64,000 nucleotides of DNA, taken from the NCBI GenBank assembly GCA_947501635.1, contig CANMWT010000012.1, forward strand, positions 24,731-88,730, written 5' to 3'. The DNA is from an uncultured Roseobacter sp. (GTDB taxonomy: Bacteria; Pseudomonadota; Alphaproteobacteria; Rhodobacterales; Rhodobacteraceae). This document shows, piece by piece, positions 1 through 8,985 of the stretch. Positions within the stretch are counted from its first letter, which is position 1. Each line of letters begins with the position of its first letter. The notes under the pieces were generated by a model. That model saw only the letters and a program-made list of their open reading frames with translations. It was not told the origin of the DNA and ran no database searches. The position numbers were made by a program, and so were the translations under genes.

Positions 1-2
1 AA

Positions 3-149
3 TTGTTGCAGAACCTAAACAAAGTCTACCCGTCTCATCTGGACATCTCGCCCAGCCATATTGTCATCAAAAAACCGTCCCATCCACTGGCACGCATGGT
101 TTGCAGCACGGTTGATCAACTTGGCCGGGGCCGCCGCGCAGGGCAATAG
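3..149 (+). CDS. Possible C-terminal fragment of an upstream gene
   Basis: An open frame runs from the window edge through 48 codons and ends at a TAG at 147-149. The peptide contains SHPLARMVCSTVDQLGRG, which could be the tail of a transcriptional regulator next to lutA, but I do not recognise it with confidence. Bases 150-308 hold no gene that I can support, only the leader of lutA. The frame could also be chance. Confidence 0.25.
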   Translation: MLQNLNKVYPSHLDISPSHIVIKKPSHPLARMVCSTVDQLGRGRRAGQ

Positions 150-308
150 CATGAAAGACTGTTGCCCGGCGTTCAAAAGCCCCGGCGCAAAGATGACGCA
201 TGGGTCGATCTGCCGGCAAGGTTGCCCAAACACGTTTTTTGACGCAGACTGCACGACAAGATGGCTTGGCAAGAAGCCGTCTCAACCGGTGCGCAGCAGG
301 AGACATTC

Positions 309-1085
309 ATGAAAATCGCACGCGATCACAAACCCCGTGTGGGCTTCTTTGTGACGTGTATTGTCGACGCGATGCGTCCCAACATCGGGTTTGCGAGCCT
401 CAAACTGTTGGCCGACGCAGGCTGCGACGTTGAGGTGCCAAACACACAGACCTGCTGTGGCCAGCCTGCTTTCAACAGCGGAGATGACGCAACGAGCCGG
501 CAGTTGGCACAACAGGTGATCACGGCTTTCGAAGGCTATGACTATGTGGTTGTCCCCTCAGGCTCCTGCGCCAGCATGATCCGCAGCCACTACGCAGAGC
601 TTTTTGCGGAACTGCCCGACTGGCAGGAACGGCAACACGCCTTATCCGCCAAAACATGGGAAATCCTCAGCTTTCTGACAGACGTCATGGATTATACCCC
701 CAAGGCTGAATATCACGGCACCGCAACCTATCATGACAGCTGTTCGGGCCTGCGCGATCTGGGGGTCCACGACCAGCCGCGCGCTTTGCTGTCTCATGTG
801 GACGGGTTGTCGATGGTCCCGTTGGAGGGCAACAACGAATGCTGCGGTTTTGGCGGGACCTTTTGTGTCAAATACCCCGAACTCTCCACAGCCATCGTCG
901 GTGAAAAGACCGCAAAGATCAAAAAGACGCAGGCGGATACGCTGCTTGGCGGCGATATGGGTTGCCTGATGAACATGGCTGGAAAACTCAGCCGCGAAGG
1001 ATCGGACATGCGGGTGTATCACACGATAGAAGTGCTTGCAGGTATGGCCGATGGCCCCGGCATTTGCGCACCGGCCCTGAAATGA
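309..1085 (+). CDS. lutA: LutA: lactate utilisation iron-sulfur protein A
   Basis: This 258-residue cytoplasmic protein has two CCG-type (DUF224) cysteine-rich segments, TCCGQPAFNSGD near residue 49 and ECCGFGGTFC near residue 177. These bind an iron-sulfur centre in the GlpC/LutA family. LutABC together oxidise L-lactate to pyruvate. The start at 309 is chosen because AGGAG lies six bases upstream; an in-frame ATG at 261 lacks such a site. The stop overlaps the lutB start as ATGA, so the genes are translationally coupled. A role in carbon or electron supply is inferred from the family; nothing links it directly to photosynthesis. Confidence 0.88.
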   Translation: MKIARDHKPRVGFFVTCIVDAMRPNIGFASLKLLADAGCDVEVPNTQTCCGQPAFNSGDDATSRQLAQQVITAFEGYDYVVVPSGSCASMIRSHYAELFAELPDWQERQHALSAKTWEILSFLTDVMDYTPKAEYHGTATYHDSCSGLRDLGVHDQPRALLSHVDGLSMVPLEGNNECCGFGGTFCVKYPELSTAIVGEKTAKIKKTQADTLLGGDMGCLMNMAGKLSREGSDMRVYHTIEVLAGMADGPGICAPALK

Positions 1086-2488
1086 AGCAAACATCCCACC
1101 AGTTCACACAAAACGTGACACGCGCCCTCGCAGAGCCCACGCTCAAGATCGCGCTTGACCGGACGACGACCTTGTTGCGCACGCGTCGCGCCAAGGTGAT
1201 TGATGCTTTCGAAGAATATGCCGAAGCGCGCGCCACCGCCCAAAAGATCAAGGACCACACGCTCGACAATCTGGGGCACTACCTGCGCCAGTTCGAGGAA
1301 AACGCCATCGCCAGCGGGGCCCAGGTCTATTGGGCGGAAACACCCCAGCAGGCCCGCACTGTGGTTACCGAAATCTGTCGCGCAGAGGGGGCTAAATCGG
1401 CCACGCGGGTGAAATCCATGCTGGGCGAGGAAATCGGGATCGGTGAAGCGCTGGCCGACGCGGGCGTTGAACGTGTGGAAACCGATCTGGCAGAGCATAT
1501 CATCCAGCTCGCAGGTGATCCGCCGTCTCATATCGTGATGCCCGCCATGCACAAAACACAGGAACAAGTGGCAGAGCTTTTTGCGAAAAAACACAAAGAT
1601 CCAAGCACCGAACAGGATGTAACCTCACTGGTGAGCAGCGCGCGGCGCGAATTGCGCCCCAAATTCATGAATGCGGATATCTCGATTTCAGGCGCTAACT
1701 TTCTGATTGCGGACACAGGTTCATTTGTCACGGTCACCAACGAGGGCAACGCCGAGCTGACAACCACGCCACCCAAGACGCATATCGTGACCGTCGGCAT
1801 TGAGAAAATGGTCCCCAGCCTCAAACACGCAGCGGTCTTTTTGCGCCTGCTGTCTCGTGCAGCAATCGGCACTGAAATCACGCAGTACACTACCTTTTTT
1901 AACGGGCCCAAACGCGAAGGGGACCGCGACGGGCCTGAAAACCTGCATATCATTCTGGTGGACAATCATCGCTCTGACATGCTGTCGGATTTTCTGCGCC
2001 CAATGTTGCGCTGTATCCGCTGCGGGGCCTGTATGAACCACTGTCCGGTGTATTCTGCCGTCGGCGGGCATGCCTATGGCGCTGTTTATCCCGGACCAAT
2101 GGGTTCTGTTCTGACCCCAGCGATGACCGGGATCGAAGGCAGTAAGGACCTGCCCAATGCCTGTACGCTGAACGGACGTTGCAAGGAGGTCTGTCCGGTC
2201 AATATCCCGCTGCCGGACATGCTCCGATCACTGCGGGCGCGACAGTTTGAAAAAGGCATGCCCAGCGGAATGACAAAATGGGGTCTGCGTGTTTGGGCGG
2301 CGCTCGCCACAAGACCTGCGCTTTACCGTCTTGCTACGGCAGCTTCGAATGTGGCGCTACGCGGCATGGCACGCGGGCGCGGCAAGATCACGACCGTACC
2401 GCTTGCGGCCGGATGGACGGGGAGCCGCGACCTGCCGCAACCCGAACCGGGCACCTTCATGCAACAGTACAAAAAGGGGAGGCGTTAG
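1082..2488 (+). CDS. lutB: LutB: lactate utilisation iron-sulfur protein B
   Basis: This 468-residue protein has an N-terminal LUD domain and two 4Fe-4S ferredoxin-type motifs, CIRCGACMNHCP near residue 310 and CTLNGRCKEVCP near residue 360. That is the arrangement of LutB (YkgF). It is the central electron-transfer subunit of the LutABC L-lactate oxidation system. The start overlaps the lutA stop (ATGA). A longer in-frame upstream extension to 962 would run through lutA and is rejected. lutC follows after a three-base gap. Confidence 0.9.
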   Translation: MKQTSHQFTQNVTRALAEPTLKIALDRTTTLLRTRRAKVIDAFEEYAEARATAQKIKDHTLDNLGHYLRQFEENAIASGAQVYWAETPQQARTVVTEICRAEGAKSATRVKSMLGEEIGIGEALADAGVERVETDLAEHIIQLAGDPPSHIVMPAMHKTQEQVAELFAKKHKDPSTEQDVTSLVSSARRELRPKFMNADISISGANFLIADTGSFVTVTNEGNAELTTTPPKTHIVTVGIEKMVPSLKHAAVFLRLLSRAAIGTEITQYTTFFNGPKREGDRDGPENLHIILVDNHRSDMLSDFLRPMLRCIRCGACMNHCPVYSAVGGHAYGAVYPGPMGSVLTPAMTGIEGSKDLPNACTLNGRCKEVCPVNIPLPDMLRSLRARQFEKGMPSGMTKWGLRVWAALATRPALYRLATAASNVALRGMARGRGKITTVPLAAGWTGSRDLPQPEPGTFMQQYKKGRR

Positions 2489-2491
2489 GCG

Positions 2492-3136
2492 ATGTCACGC
2501 GATGCGCTTCTGGCCAAAATCGACCACGCCAACGCCGGGCGGGGTGACATGGATGTAAAAGCGGCGGCGGATGCGCTGATCGCAGAGCCAGACCGGTTTC
2601 GCGTCACTTTCAACGATCAACCGCTCTATGACCGTTTCGTCGAGAAAGCAACGTCAGAGACCGTGACTGCGACCGTGGAAACGCTGGATGCACTGGCCGA
2701 CGTGCCTGCCGCCGTTGCAGCCTATATGGCAGCCAGGGATTTGGGGAACCGGATCGCACTACAGCCGCGCGAAAGCCTGACCGCGCTTGACTGGTCCGCT
2801 TTTGAGACCGCCGCAACTGCCCAGATGAACGAAGTTCTGGCGCTGACATTCGCAGATGCAGCGATTGCGGAAACAGGCTCTTTGGTGTTTCGCACCGGGC
2901 CCGATGCCCCAGTGCTACTGAACTTTCTGCCGCTGCACCACCTTGCCGTCGTGCGCCGCAGCGCCATCCTGCCGCATATGGAAGACGTATTTGACCATTT
3001 CGGAACATCCGCCGCGGACCAACCCCGCAGCCTGAATATCATCACCGGGACAAGCGGGACGGCGGATATCGAAGCAAAAAACGTCAGAGGCGCGCATGGT
3101 CCGCGTTTCATGCATATATATTGCCTGTCAGGTTAG
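2492..3136 (+). CDS. lutC: LutC: lactate utilisation protein C (LUD domain)
   Basis: A 214-residue LUD-domain (DUF162) protein, third gene of the lutABC operon. The C-terminal signature SGTADIEAKNVRGAHGPR is typical of LutC/YkgG. A purine-rich GGGGAGG stretch inside the lutB tail lies about nine bases upstream of the ATG. It presumably completes the L-lactate dehydrogenase complex with LutA and LutB; its exact biochemical role is less well defined in the family. Confidence 0.87.
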   Translation: MSRDALLAKIDHANAGRGDMDVKAAADALIAEPDRFRVTFNDQPLYDRFVEKATSETVTATVETLDALADVPAAVAAYMAARDLGNRIALQPRESLTALDWSAFETAATAQMNEVLALTFADAAIAETGSLVFRTGPDAPVLLNFLPLHHLAVVRRSAILPHMEDVFDHFGTSAADQPRSLNIITGTSGTADIEAKNVRGAHGPRFMHIYCLSG

Positions 3137-3191
3137 TTAATTAACATAACGTTGATTATCCGCCTACGAGTAACGAAGCCGTGAGCATATT

Positions 3192-3219
3192 CAAATCGGT
3201 CCTTCGCCAACCCGATTTG
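3192..3219. repeat. Inverted repeat between lutC and lipoprotein gene
   Basis: CAAATCGG at 3192-3199 and CCGATTTG at 3212-3219 form an 8-bp perfect inverted repeat with a 12-base spacer. It could be an operator for the downstream lipoprotein gene or a weak lutC terminator without a T-run. Confidence 0.4.
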
Positions 3220-3274
3220 GCACTATATTACAGAACATACCTCACGACATTACCTTTCACAGAAAGATGACATC

Positions 3275-3526
3275 ATGCGCGCTGCCTTCTTGATTGCCGG
3301 TCTTTTGCTGACTGGCGCTTGTTCGACCGTCGGAAATGAATCCTTCAGCACGATTACCCTAAATGGCCGCGAGTATGAGCTGCGCACCCGCGCCATGGAA
3401 GGCCCACAAGGCCCCTATACCTCTCACGCCATTCGTGGCAGCAACGGGTCATTCCGGACATGTAATCCAGAATCCCCAGGCTCCTGTGAAGCGGCGTTGA
3501 AAAACAACCGACCGTCCAGCCGATAA
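3275..3526 (+). CDS. Small lipoprotein of unknown function
   Basis: This 83-residue protein begins with a lipoprotein signal peptide, MRAAFLIAGLLLTGAC, with the lipobox cysteine at residue 16. The mature part is short and hydrophilic, with two further cysteines (TCNPESPGSC) that could form a disulfide. I do not recognise a family. It sits between lutABC and the converging idi-bchP operon and is probably monocistronic. AGAAAG lies just upstream of the ATG. Confidence 0.65.
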   Translation: MRAAFLIAGLLLTGACSTVGNESFSTITLNGREYELRTRAMEGPQGPYTSHAIRGSNGSFRTCNPESPGSCEAALKNNRPSSR

Positions 3527-3540
3527 CAGGATAAAGAACG

Positions 3541-3559
3541 GCGCGGTTCAGCACCGCGC
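3541..3559. terminator. Hairpin between convergent genes
   Basis: GCGCGGT and ACCGCGC form a 7-bp stem with a 5-base loop in the gap between the convergent lipoprotein and idi genes. There is no clear T-run on the plus strand, so termination is inferred from position. Confidence 0.4.
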
Positions 3560-3574
3560 ACCCTGCCTACAAAG

Positions 3575-4114
3575 CTATTCGGCGGCGACCTCCGCCAAGG
3601 TGCCAAAAATGGTTGGGGCGTGATCGCGCAGATAGATGCGCAGCCAAGGTGTGAACCGCTCCGGTGTTGCCTCGACCTGATCCAGCAGATCAACGTAACG
3701 CACCCATTCGACGGCCATCACCTCGTCGGGGTTGGGCGTGACTGACAACGCACTGTCAGCGTCGGCAACGTATACGTCCACAACCTCGTGTTCAATCAAC
3801 CCCCCGCCCACATCGGCACGGTACTCCAGATGGTGGCGGTGCTTGGGGTTCAATCCGCTGATGCCCAGTTCTTCGTCCAAACGACGCACTGCACATACGT
3901 CCGGCGCTTCGTCCCATTCAGGATGCGTACAGCAGGTATTCGTCCAAAGGCCGGGCGTATGGTACTTGCACAGCGCCCGCTGCTGCATGAGCACCGCATC
4001 CCCCTTGAGAACAAACACCGACACAGCCTTGTGCCGCAGACCCTTCACATGGGCCTCCAGTTTTTCCACCGGTGTCAGCGTACCGTTTACCCAGGCAGGG
4101 ATCATGATGGTCAT
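3575..4114 (-). CDS. idi: Isopentenyl-diphosphate delta-isomerase (type I)
   Basis: A 179-residue Nudix-fold IDI that interconverts isopentenyl and dimethylallyl diphosphate, feeding carotenoid and phytol/geranylgeraniol synthesis. The active-site segment WTNTCCTHP (cysteines 61-62) and the Nudix-like RRLDEELGI are visible. The ATG at 4114 overlaps the bchP stop (ATGA), which fixes the start; a 47-residue extension upstream would read through bchP and is rejected. It is the last gene of the minus-strand operon bchG-pucC-like-bchP-idi. Confidence 0.92.
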   Translation of the reverse strand: MTIMIPAWVNGTLTPVEKLEAHVKGLRHKAVSVFVLKGDAVLMQQRALCKYHTPGLWTNTCCTHPEWDEAPDVCAVRRLDEELGISGLNPKHRHHLEYRADVGGGLIEHEVVDVYVADADSALSVTPNPDEVMAVEWVRYVDLLDQVEATPERFTPWLRIYLRDHAPTIFGTLAEVAAE

Positions 4115-5289
4115 ACGCGTGTCGTTGCCACAATGCCGGTAAGATGCGCAAGGTTTTTCAGGCCGATTTTCAGATGGGCCATCGGTCTTGCCCGCACCAA
4201 CTTTTTGTTCATATAGGCTTCGAAAGTCAGGCGCTGCACGTCGATATCGTGGCACAGCGACACAAAACGCTCGCGCCTTTCGTCACTGCGGTAATAGGCG
4301 TTTTGCATGGATCCCAGCACGCGGAAAACCATTTTATGCTCTTTCATAAAGAGCTGGCGCGCGAGCCGCAGGTCTTTCACCCGCCCCGAGGCCAGCGTGG
4401 CGGCACAGGCGGTCGCGGCCACCCTGCCCCCGACCATGGCATAGTAAATCCCTTCGCCAGAGCTTGGCGCGACAACCCCCGCCGCATCGCCGGCAAGCAG
4501 CACGTCCTTGCCGTTGTCCCAGCGGTCCAGCGGACGCAACGGGATCGGCGCACCTTCCCTGCGGATCGTTTCGCAATCCGCCAGCCCCGAGGCTTCGCGC
4601 AGCGCAGCCGTTGCCTCTTTGAGGTTCACCGATGAGATTTCTGTCCCCATTCCAACGCTGGCGCTGTTGCCATGCGGGAAAACCCAGCCGTAAAAGTCCG
4701 GTGAGATGGCGCCGTCATAGATCACGTCACAGCGTTCAGGGTCATAGACATCCGTCTTGGGCGGGGCTTTGATGATCTCGTGATAGGCAAAAACCAGCGG
4801 CACCTTGTCGGCGTCCTTCACTTCGGCAAGGCCCACGCGGGACTTTGCGCCATCCGCACCGATCACAAGCTTGCATGGCAGTTCACGTTCTTCCTGCGTG
4901 GCTTTATCGCGGTAGATCACAACCGGCGTACCGTTCGGGCGTTCGATCCGCACAAAGGTACCTGTAAAGTAAGCGGCACCGGCATCGGCGGCGCGGGCGC
5001 GCAGGAAGGGATCGAAATCCTTGCGGTCCACCATCCCGACAAAGCCGTTCTCGATCGGGATATCCACCATGCGACCGGTGGGCGATATCATCCGTGCCGT
5101 GTTCACCTTGGCCAGAAGCTGGTCATCTGTGATGTGAAAGTCCTGCATCAGCCGGGGTGGGATAGCCCCACCGCAGGGTTTGATCCGCCCTTCCCTGTCC
5201 AGCAAAGCCACCTTGTGACCTGACTGCACCAGATCGAGGGCAGCTGTGGCCCCAGACGGCCCCCCGCCCACAACAACTACATCATACAT
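4111..5289 (-). CDS. bchP: Geranylgeranyl diphosphate/bacteriochlorophyll reductase BchP
   Basis: This 392-residue FAD-dependent reductase saturates the geranylgeranyl tail to phytyl in the last step of bacteriochlorophyll a synthesis. The N-terminal dinucleotide motif GGGPSGATAAL and the second FAD motif GDAAGVVAPSSGEGI (near residue 270) are intact. It lies three bases downstream of the PucC-family gene and overlaps idi. This bchG-orf-bchP order is standard in proteobacterial photosynthesis clusters. Confidence 0.95.
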   Translation of the reverse strand: MYDVVVVGGGPSGATAALDLVQSGHKVALLDREGRIKPCGGAIPPRLMQDFHITDDQLLAKVNTARMISPTGRMVDIPIENGFVGMVDRKDFDPFLRARAADAGAAYFTGTFVRIERPNGTPVVIYRDKATQEERELPCKLVIGADGAKSRVGLAEVKDADKVPLVFAYHEIIKAPPKTDVYDPERCDVIYDGAISPDFYGWVFPHGNSASVGMGTEISSVNLKEATAALREASGLADCETIRREGAPIPLRPLDRWDNGKDVLLAGDAAGVVAPSSGEGIYYAMVGGRVAATACAATLASGRVKDLRLARQLFMKEHKMVFRVLGSMQNAYYRSDERRERFVSLCHDIDVQRLTFEAYMNKKLVRARPMAHLKIGLKNLAHLTGIVATTRV

Positions 5290-5292
5290 CTG

Positions 5293-6594
5293 CTATTCTC
5301 CCGGCATCATGGCAGGCCGCGCGTCGGCGTCCCGCTTCGGTGAAACAAGCCGCAGGGCAAGCGCCGCCGCGACCAAGAAAACAAAACCCTCAAAGGCAAA
5401 GACAGTGCCATAGGCCAGCGCATCCTGCGACGTGACCAGCCGCATCAGATCGACCATTGCAGTGCCCGCGAATGATCCGAGGCCAAAGGCAATGGCCTGC
5501 GCCGCGCCGAAAAGCCCCATGCGCAGCCCTTCGCGCCCATCGCCACCTTCGCGCGCCAGACCCATCATCGCACCGATGGCCGCGACGGCGAACGCGCCAT
5601 TGGCCATTCCGAGCGTCAGAACATTCATCCCGAGCGGCCAGCTTTCTGCATGCATCCCGCCATAGGCGAGGCCAACAAGCGATATGCCCGACAAAAGGCA
5701 ACCGCCGACAACCCACACACGGATTGGAACGGTGACCCAACGCGCCAAAAGAGTGCCGCCCAGCAGAACGGCGATCATGCCGATCAGCGCACCACCGTGG
5801 TGCATGCCGCCCAGCTTTGTACTCTCACCCACAGACAGCCCGAATACATGGCCCGCGAAAGGCTCAAGGATGAGATCCTGAAGGTTATAGGCGAGCATCG
5901 AGGCAAAAACGAAGATGGTGAAAATCCGCACCCGCGGATCAACCCACAATTCTGACAGGACGTCACGGAAATCGCCGTCCTTGGCCTCGACCGTACGCTT
6001 TGCGCCACGCTCCTGTCCCCAGACCCCCAGCAGTGTCAGACACATCGCAACGGCAGAGACACCAAAGGTCACCAGAACCAGCCGCGTATGGGTATATGGG
6101 TCCAGCATCTGGCCAGCCGTTATCCCTGTCACTGCCAGCCCAAAGATCATCATGATCCAGACCAGACTACCGGCAGGCGCTTGCCGTTCCGCACTGACCC
6201 GCGTGGACAAAAGCGCCAGAAGGTTTGTGCCGGCTGACCCGATGCCCAGACCGATCAGCAGAAAGGAAGGGACCGCCGCGGCAATCCCCGCCCAGGCAAC
6301 ACGTTCCATCAGCCCGACAGACAGGGCCGCACCGATCGCCCCTGCCCCCAGCAAGGCGACTCCGCCTATGATCCACGGGGTACGCCGCCCGCCCTGATCC
6401 GCCCCGTGGCCAAAGCGTGGTCGCAGGAACTGCGTGCCATAGTATATAGAGACAAGAAGACCCGGCAGGATCGCCGGCATCGCAAGCTCGACGACCATCA
6501 CGCGGTTCATTGTGGCCGTAGTCAGCACGACGATGGCCCCGAGTGACATCTGCACAAGACCCAGACGCGCGATCCCACCCCAGCCCAGCATCAT
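5293..6594 (-). CDS. PucC/LhaA-family major facilitator protein between bchG and bchP
   Basis: A 433-residue polytopic membrane protein of the PucC/LhaA (BCD) family. It has an N-terminal MSLGAIVVLTTATMNRVMVVEL segment like that of LhaA, followed by many hydrophobic helices. Homologues at this position are called ORF428 and are thought to act in pigment delivery or antenna assembly. The start at 6594 overlaps the bchG stop (ATGA); a second ATG follows directly. A 75-residue upstream extension overlapping bchG is rejected. The window also carries lhaA, so two members of this family are present. Confidence 0.88.
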   Translation of the reverse strand: MMLGWGGIARLGLVQMSLGAIVVLTTATMNRVMVVELAMPAILPGLLVSIYYGTQFLRPRFGHGADQGGRRTPWIIGGVALLGAGAIGAALSVGLMERVAWAGIAAAVPSFLLIGLGIGSAGTNLLALLSTRVSAERQAPAGSLVWIMMIFGLAVTGITAGQMLDPYTHTRLVLVTFGVSAVAMCLTLLGVWGQERGAKRTVEAKDGDFRDVLSELWVDPRVRIFTIFVFASMLAYNLQDLILEPFAGHVFGLSVGESTKLGGMHHGGALIGMIAVLLGGTLLARWVTVPIRVWVVGGCLLSGISLVGLAYGGMHAESWPLGMNVLTLGMANGAFAVAAIGAMMGLAREGGDGREGLRMGLFGAAQAIAFGLGSFAGTAMVDLMRLVTSQDALAYGTVFAFEGFVFLVAAALALRLVSPKRDADARPAMMPGE

Positions 6595-7490
6595 CCGAGC
6601 CCCCGCAAAGCGAATGCAGCGATCATCATACCGCTGATGTAAAGCAACACGCCGGTGCCGTTGTACCACGGCGCTTTGGCCTTGGGGTCTTTGAACATCA
6701 CAGTCATGGCCCAGAACTGCAGGCACAAAACCGCGGCAACGCCTGCAGCATGCAGCGGCTTGCCCCAGGCAAAAAGCAAAAGTGCAACGGTGACTTGCGG
6801 CAGGGTCATCACAAGGCACGCCACCTGAGCCGCACGTCTGGGCCCGAGGGTCACAGGCAGTGAATTCACGCCCATTTCGCGGTCACCTTCCAGCGCTTTG
6901 AAATCGTTGAGTGTCATAATGCCGTGCGCGCCCAACCCGTAGAGCAGTGCGACAAGCACCACTTCAAGGCGTGGCGCGCCCGCGCTCAGCACTGCCGCAC
7001 CGGTAAACCAAGGCAGCGTTTCATAGCTTAGCCCGACAAGACCAGGCCCCCACCAGCCAGAGCGTTTCATCCGGACCGGCTCTGCCGAATAAGCCCATGC
7101 CGCCAGGACGCCAATCACGGTCGCGCCAAAGCCCCACGGCCCCAACTGCCAGCCGACAAACAGTGACAACCCCGACATCGCCAGCGCAATCCAAAGACCC
7201 CAACGGCCCGGAATACGGCCCGACGGGATCGGTCGGTTCGGTTCGTTGATCGCGTCAACATGACGGTCGCACCAGTCATTGGCAGCCTGACTCATCCCGC
7301 AAACAATCGGCCCTGCGAGGATAACGCCCAGAATGACCAGAACCCACTGCCCCGAAGGCGAGGTACCGGACGAAACAACACCACACAGATAGGCCCACAT
7401 CGGAGGGAACCATGTGATCGGTTTTATCAGCTTGAGGGCGGCAGCAGGTTCGGGAAAACGGCGCGGCTGTATGATCTCTGTGACAGACAT
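6591..7490 (-). CDS. bchG: Bacteriochlorophyll synthase BchG
   Basis: A 299-residue membrane prenyltransferase of the UbiA family that esterifies bacteriochlorophyllide a with geranylgeranyl diphosphate. The prenyl-diphosphate-binding motif NDWCDRHVDAINEPNRP is clear. I use the ATG at 7490 (MSVTEIIQPRRFP), which matches family length; an upstream ATG at 7544 would place a PpsR-type site inside the gene. It is the first gene of the bchG-pucC-like-bchP-idi operon, with a TGT-N12-ACA site immediately upstream. Confidence 0.93.
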   Translation of the reverse strand: MSVTEIIQPRRFPEPAAALKLIKPITWFPPMWAYLCGVVSSGTSPSGQWVLVILGVILAGPIVCGMSQAANDWCDRHVDAINEPNRPIPSGRIPGRWGLWIALAMSGLSLFVGWQLGPWGFGATVIGVLAAWAYSAEPVRMKRSGWWGPGLVGLSYETLPWFTGAAVLSAGAPRLEVVLVALLYGLGAHGIMTLNDFKALEGDREMGVNSLPVTLGPRRAAQVACLVMTLPQVTVALLLFAWGKPLHAAGVAAVLCLQFWAMTVMFKDPKAKAPWYNGTGVLLYISGMMIAAFALRGLG

Positions 7491-7491
7491 G

Positions 7492-7509
7492 TGTAAACTA
7501 TGCCTGACA
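7492..7509. promoter_or_regulatory. PpsR/CrtJ-type site upstream of bchG
   Basis: TGTAAACTATGCCTGACA fits TGT-N12-ACA exactly. It lies one base upstream of the chosen bchG start. PpsR/CrtJ binding to this consensus represses pigment genes under oxygen in the family. It is single, whereas most sites here are paired. Confidence 0.7.
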
Positions 7510-7560
7510 CCTTGAGTCGGCGCAAGAGGAGAGTCAGCCCGCAAAGCGCATGCCGCAGGC

Positions 7561-8985
7561 TTATCCGTTTTTGTTCAGAAGTCCGTATTTACGCAGTTTC
7601 ACGTAAAGGCTCTGGCGCGACAAACCCAACATTTCAGCCGCCGCCACGCGGTTGTTGCTCGTCAGTTCAACCGCAGTCTGGATGCACATCTTTTCGACCA
7701 CATCCGTCGTTTCGGCCACGATATCCTTCAACGACGCGGAGCCGACCAGATCCATCACGTTACGTGCAGGTTCCGCAGGGACATTTGCGGGTCCGCCAGC
7801 GGTGACGGTCCGCGACGTTTCCGTGCGGCTCACGTCTCGGATGATACAGCCGATCGCCGGAACATCCGTATCATCCAGATGGGTTGCCGAAATCTCGACC
7901 GCCAGTCGCGTGCCCAGGTCATTGACCAGTTTGGTCGCATAGATGCGCATATGGCCCGTGCGCTGGGGCTGCTCAACCAGCACGCCGAGGTCGATCTGCC
8001 CGCGGCCTAGAAAATCGTTCAGACTACGCCCGACAACATCCGACAAATGCGCCGCACCCACCAGATCCATAAAGCTTTCGTTGACAGAGATAATCACCCC
8101 TTTGGGCGTCATGAACAACATCGCGTCGCTGCCCGCGCGGAACAGGGCAAGCGCATGATTGGTCGCTGTATCCGCGCGGTTTGCATCCGCGGCCTGCGTG
8201 TCAATGCGGCACATCAATACCCGCTGGCCACCCGCGCGAAAGACGACGGGATGCACCACCACTGGCGTCTTTGTCCGCCCTGCAGTCAGCGTGACCCGCC
8301 CCTCTTCTTCCGACAGGGTTGCGTTCATCAGGCTCTCGGTCAACTCGACGGTAGACCGATCCGTGAAATGCTGCGCAAAGCTGCTGCCGCGTAACGCATC
8401 CTTGCTCAACCCCAGCAGAGTGGCCGCTGCATCATTGGCGTCTTCGACGCGCCCATTCTGAACGGCGACGAAAACAACCGCCTGATTGGTATGCGACAGC
8501 AGCACGCGGTACCGCGCGTCGAATTCCCGACGCGCCTCATAACCTTGCTCCAGAGCAATCTGCGCCTGAACCAGCTGCTGCTGGGTCTCTGCAATCGGGC
8601 GTAAATCGCGCCCGAGCAAAAGAGCTGCATTCTCGTGGCCAAAGCGGTGGAAGGTATAGCGCACCGGATACTGCCAAACCGCGTTGTCACTGTGGTTCAG
8701 CTCCAGCTGCTTTTTGGGAATCTCGCCCAGCAGATAGGCGGCATGGGCTTTTTCGAACTTGGGGGCGGATTCACGTGTCAAAAATTCGGTGACGGACCGC
8801 CCTTCCCAGTGTTTGAGATCGCCGAAGGTTTCGCTATGCGCGTTGACCACAACAGACAGGATAATGGCATCGGCAGACACAACCAGCGCAATATCAGATG
8901 CCGCGGCAATGATACTACTCAGGAACTCCGGCTCAATCAGCGGCACCGAACCGCTGGACCAGAATGTGCTGCCGCCGGACGTCAT
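7561..8985 (-). CDS. ppsR: PpsR/CrtJ: PAS-domain repressor of photosynthesis genes
   Basis: This 474-residue regulator has PAS domains in the N-terminal and central parts, and a C-terminal Fis-type helix-turn-helix (NNRVAAAEMLGLSRQSLYVK) for binding TGT-N12-ACA. In Rhodobacter, PpsR/CrtJ represses bch, crt and puc genes aerobically and in light. Cysteines lie in the third PAS region and near KMCIQ just before the HTH, the region used for redox sensing in CrtJ. It overlaps ppaA by ATGA, giving a ppaA-ppsR operon next to bchF and bchG. Confidence 0.95.
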   Translation of the reverse strand: MTSGGSTFWSSGSVPLIEPEFLSSIIAAASDIALVVSADAIILSVVVNAHSETFGDLKHWEGRSVTEFLTRESAPKFEKAHAAYLLGEIPKKQLELNHSDNAVWQYPVRYTFHRFGHENAALLLGRDLRPIAETQQQLVQAQIALEQGYEARREFDARYRVLLSHTNQAVVFVAVQNGRVEDANDAAATLLGLSKDALRGSSFAQHFTDRSTVELTESLMNATLSEEEGRVTLTAGRTKTPVVVHPVVFRAGGQRVLMCRIDTQAADANRADTATNHALALFRAGSDAMLFMTPKGVIISVNESFMDLVGAAHLSDVVGRSLNDFLGRGQIDLGVLVEQPQRTGHMRIYATKLVNDLGTRLAVEISATHLDDTDVPAIGCIIRDVSRTETSRTVTAGGPANVPAEPARNVMDLVGSASLKDIVAETTDVVEKMCIQTAVELTSNNRVAAAEMLGLSRQSLYVKLRKYGLLNKNG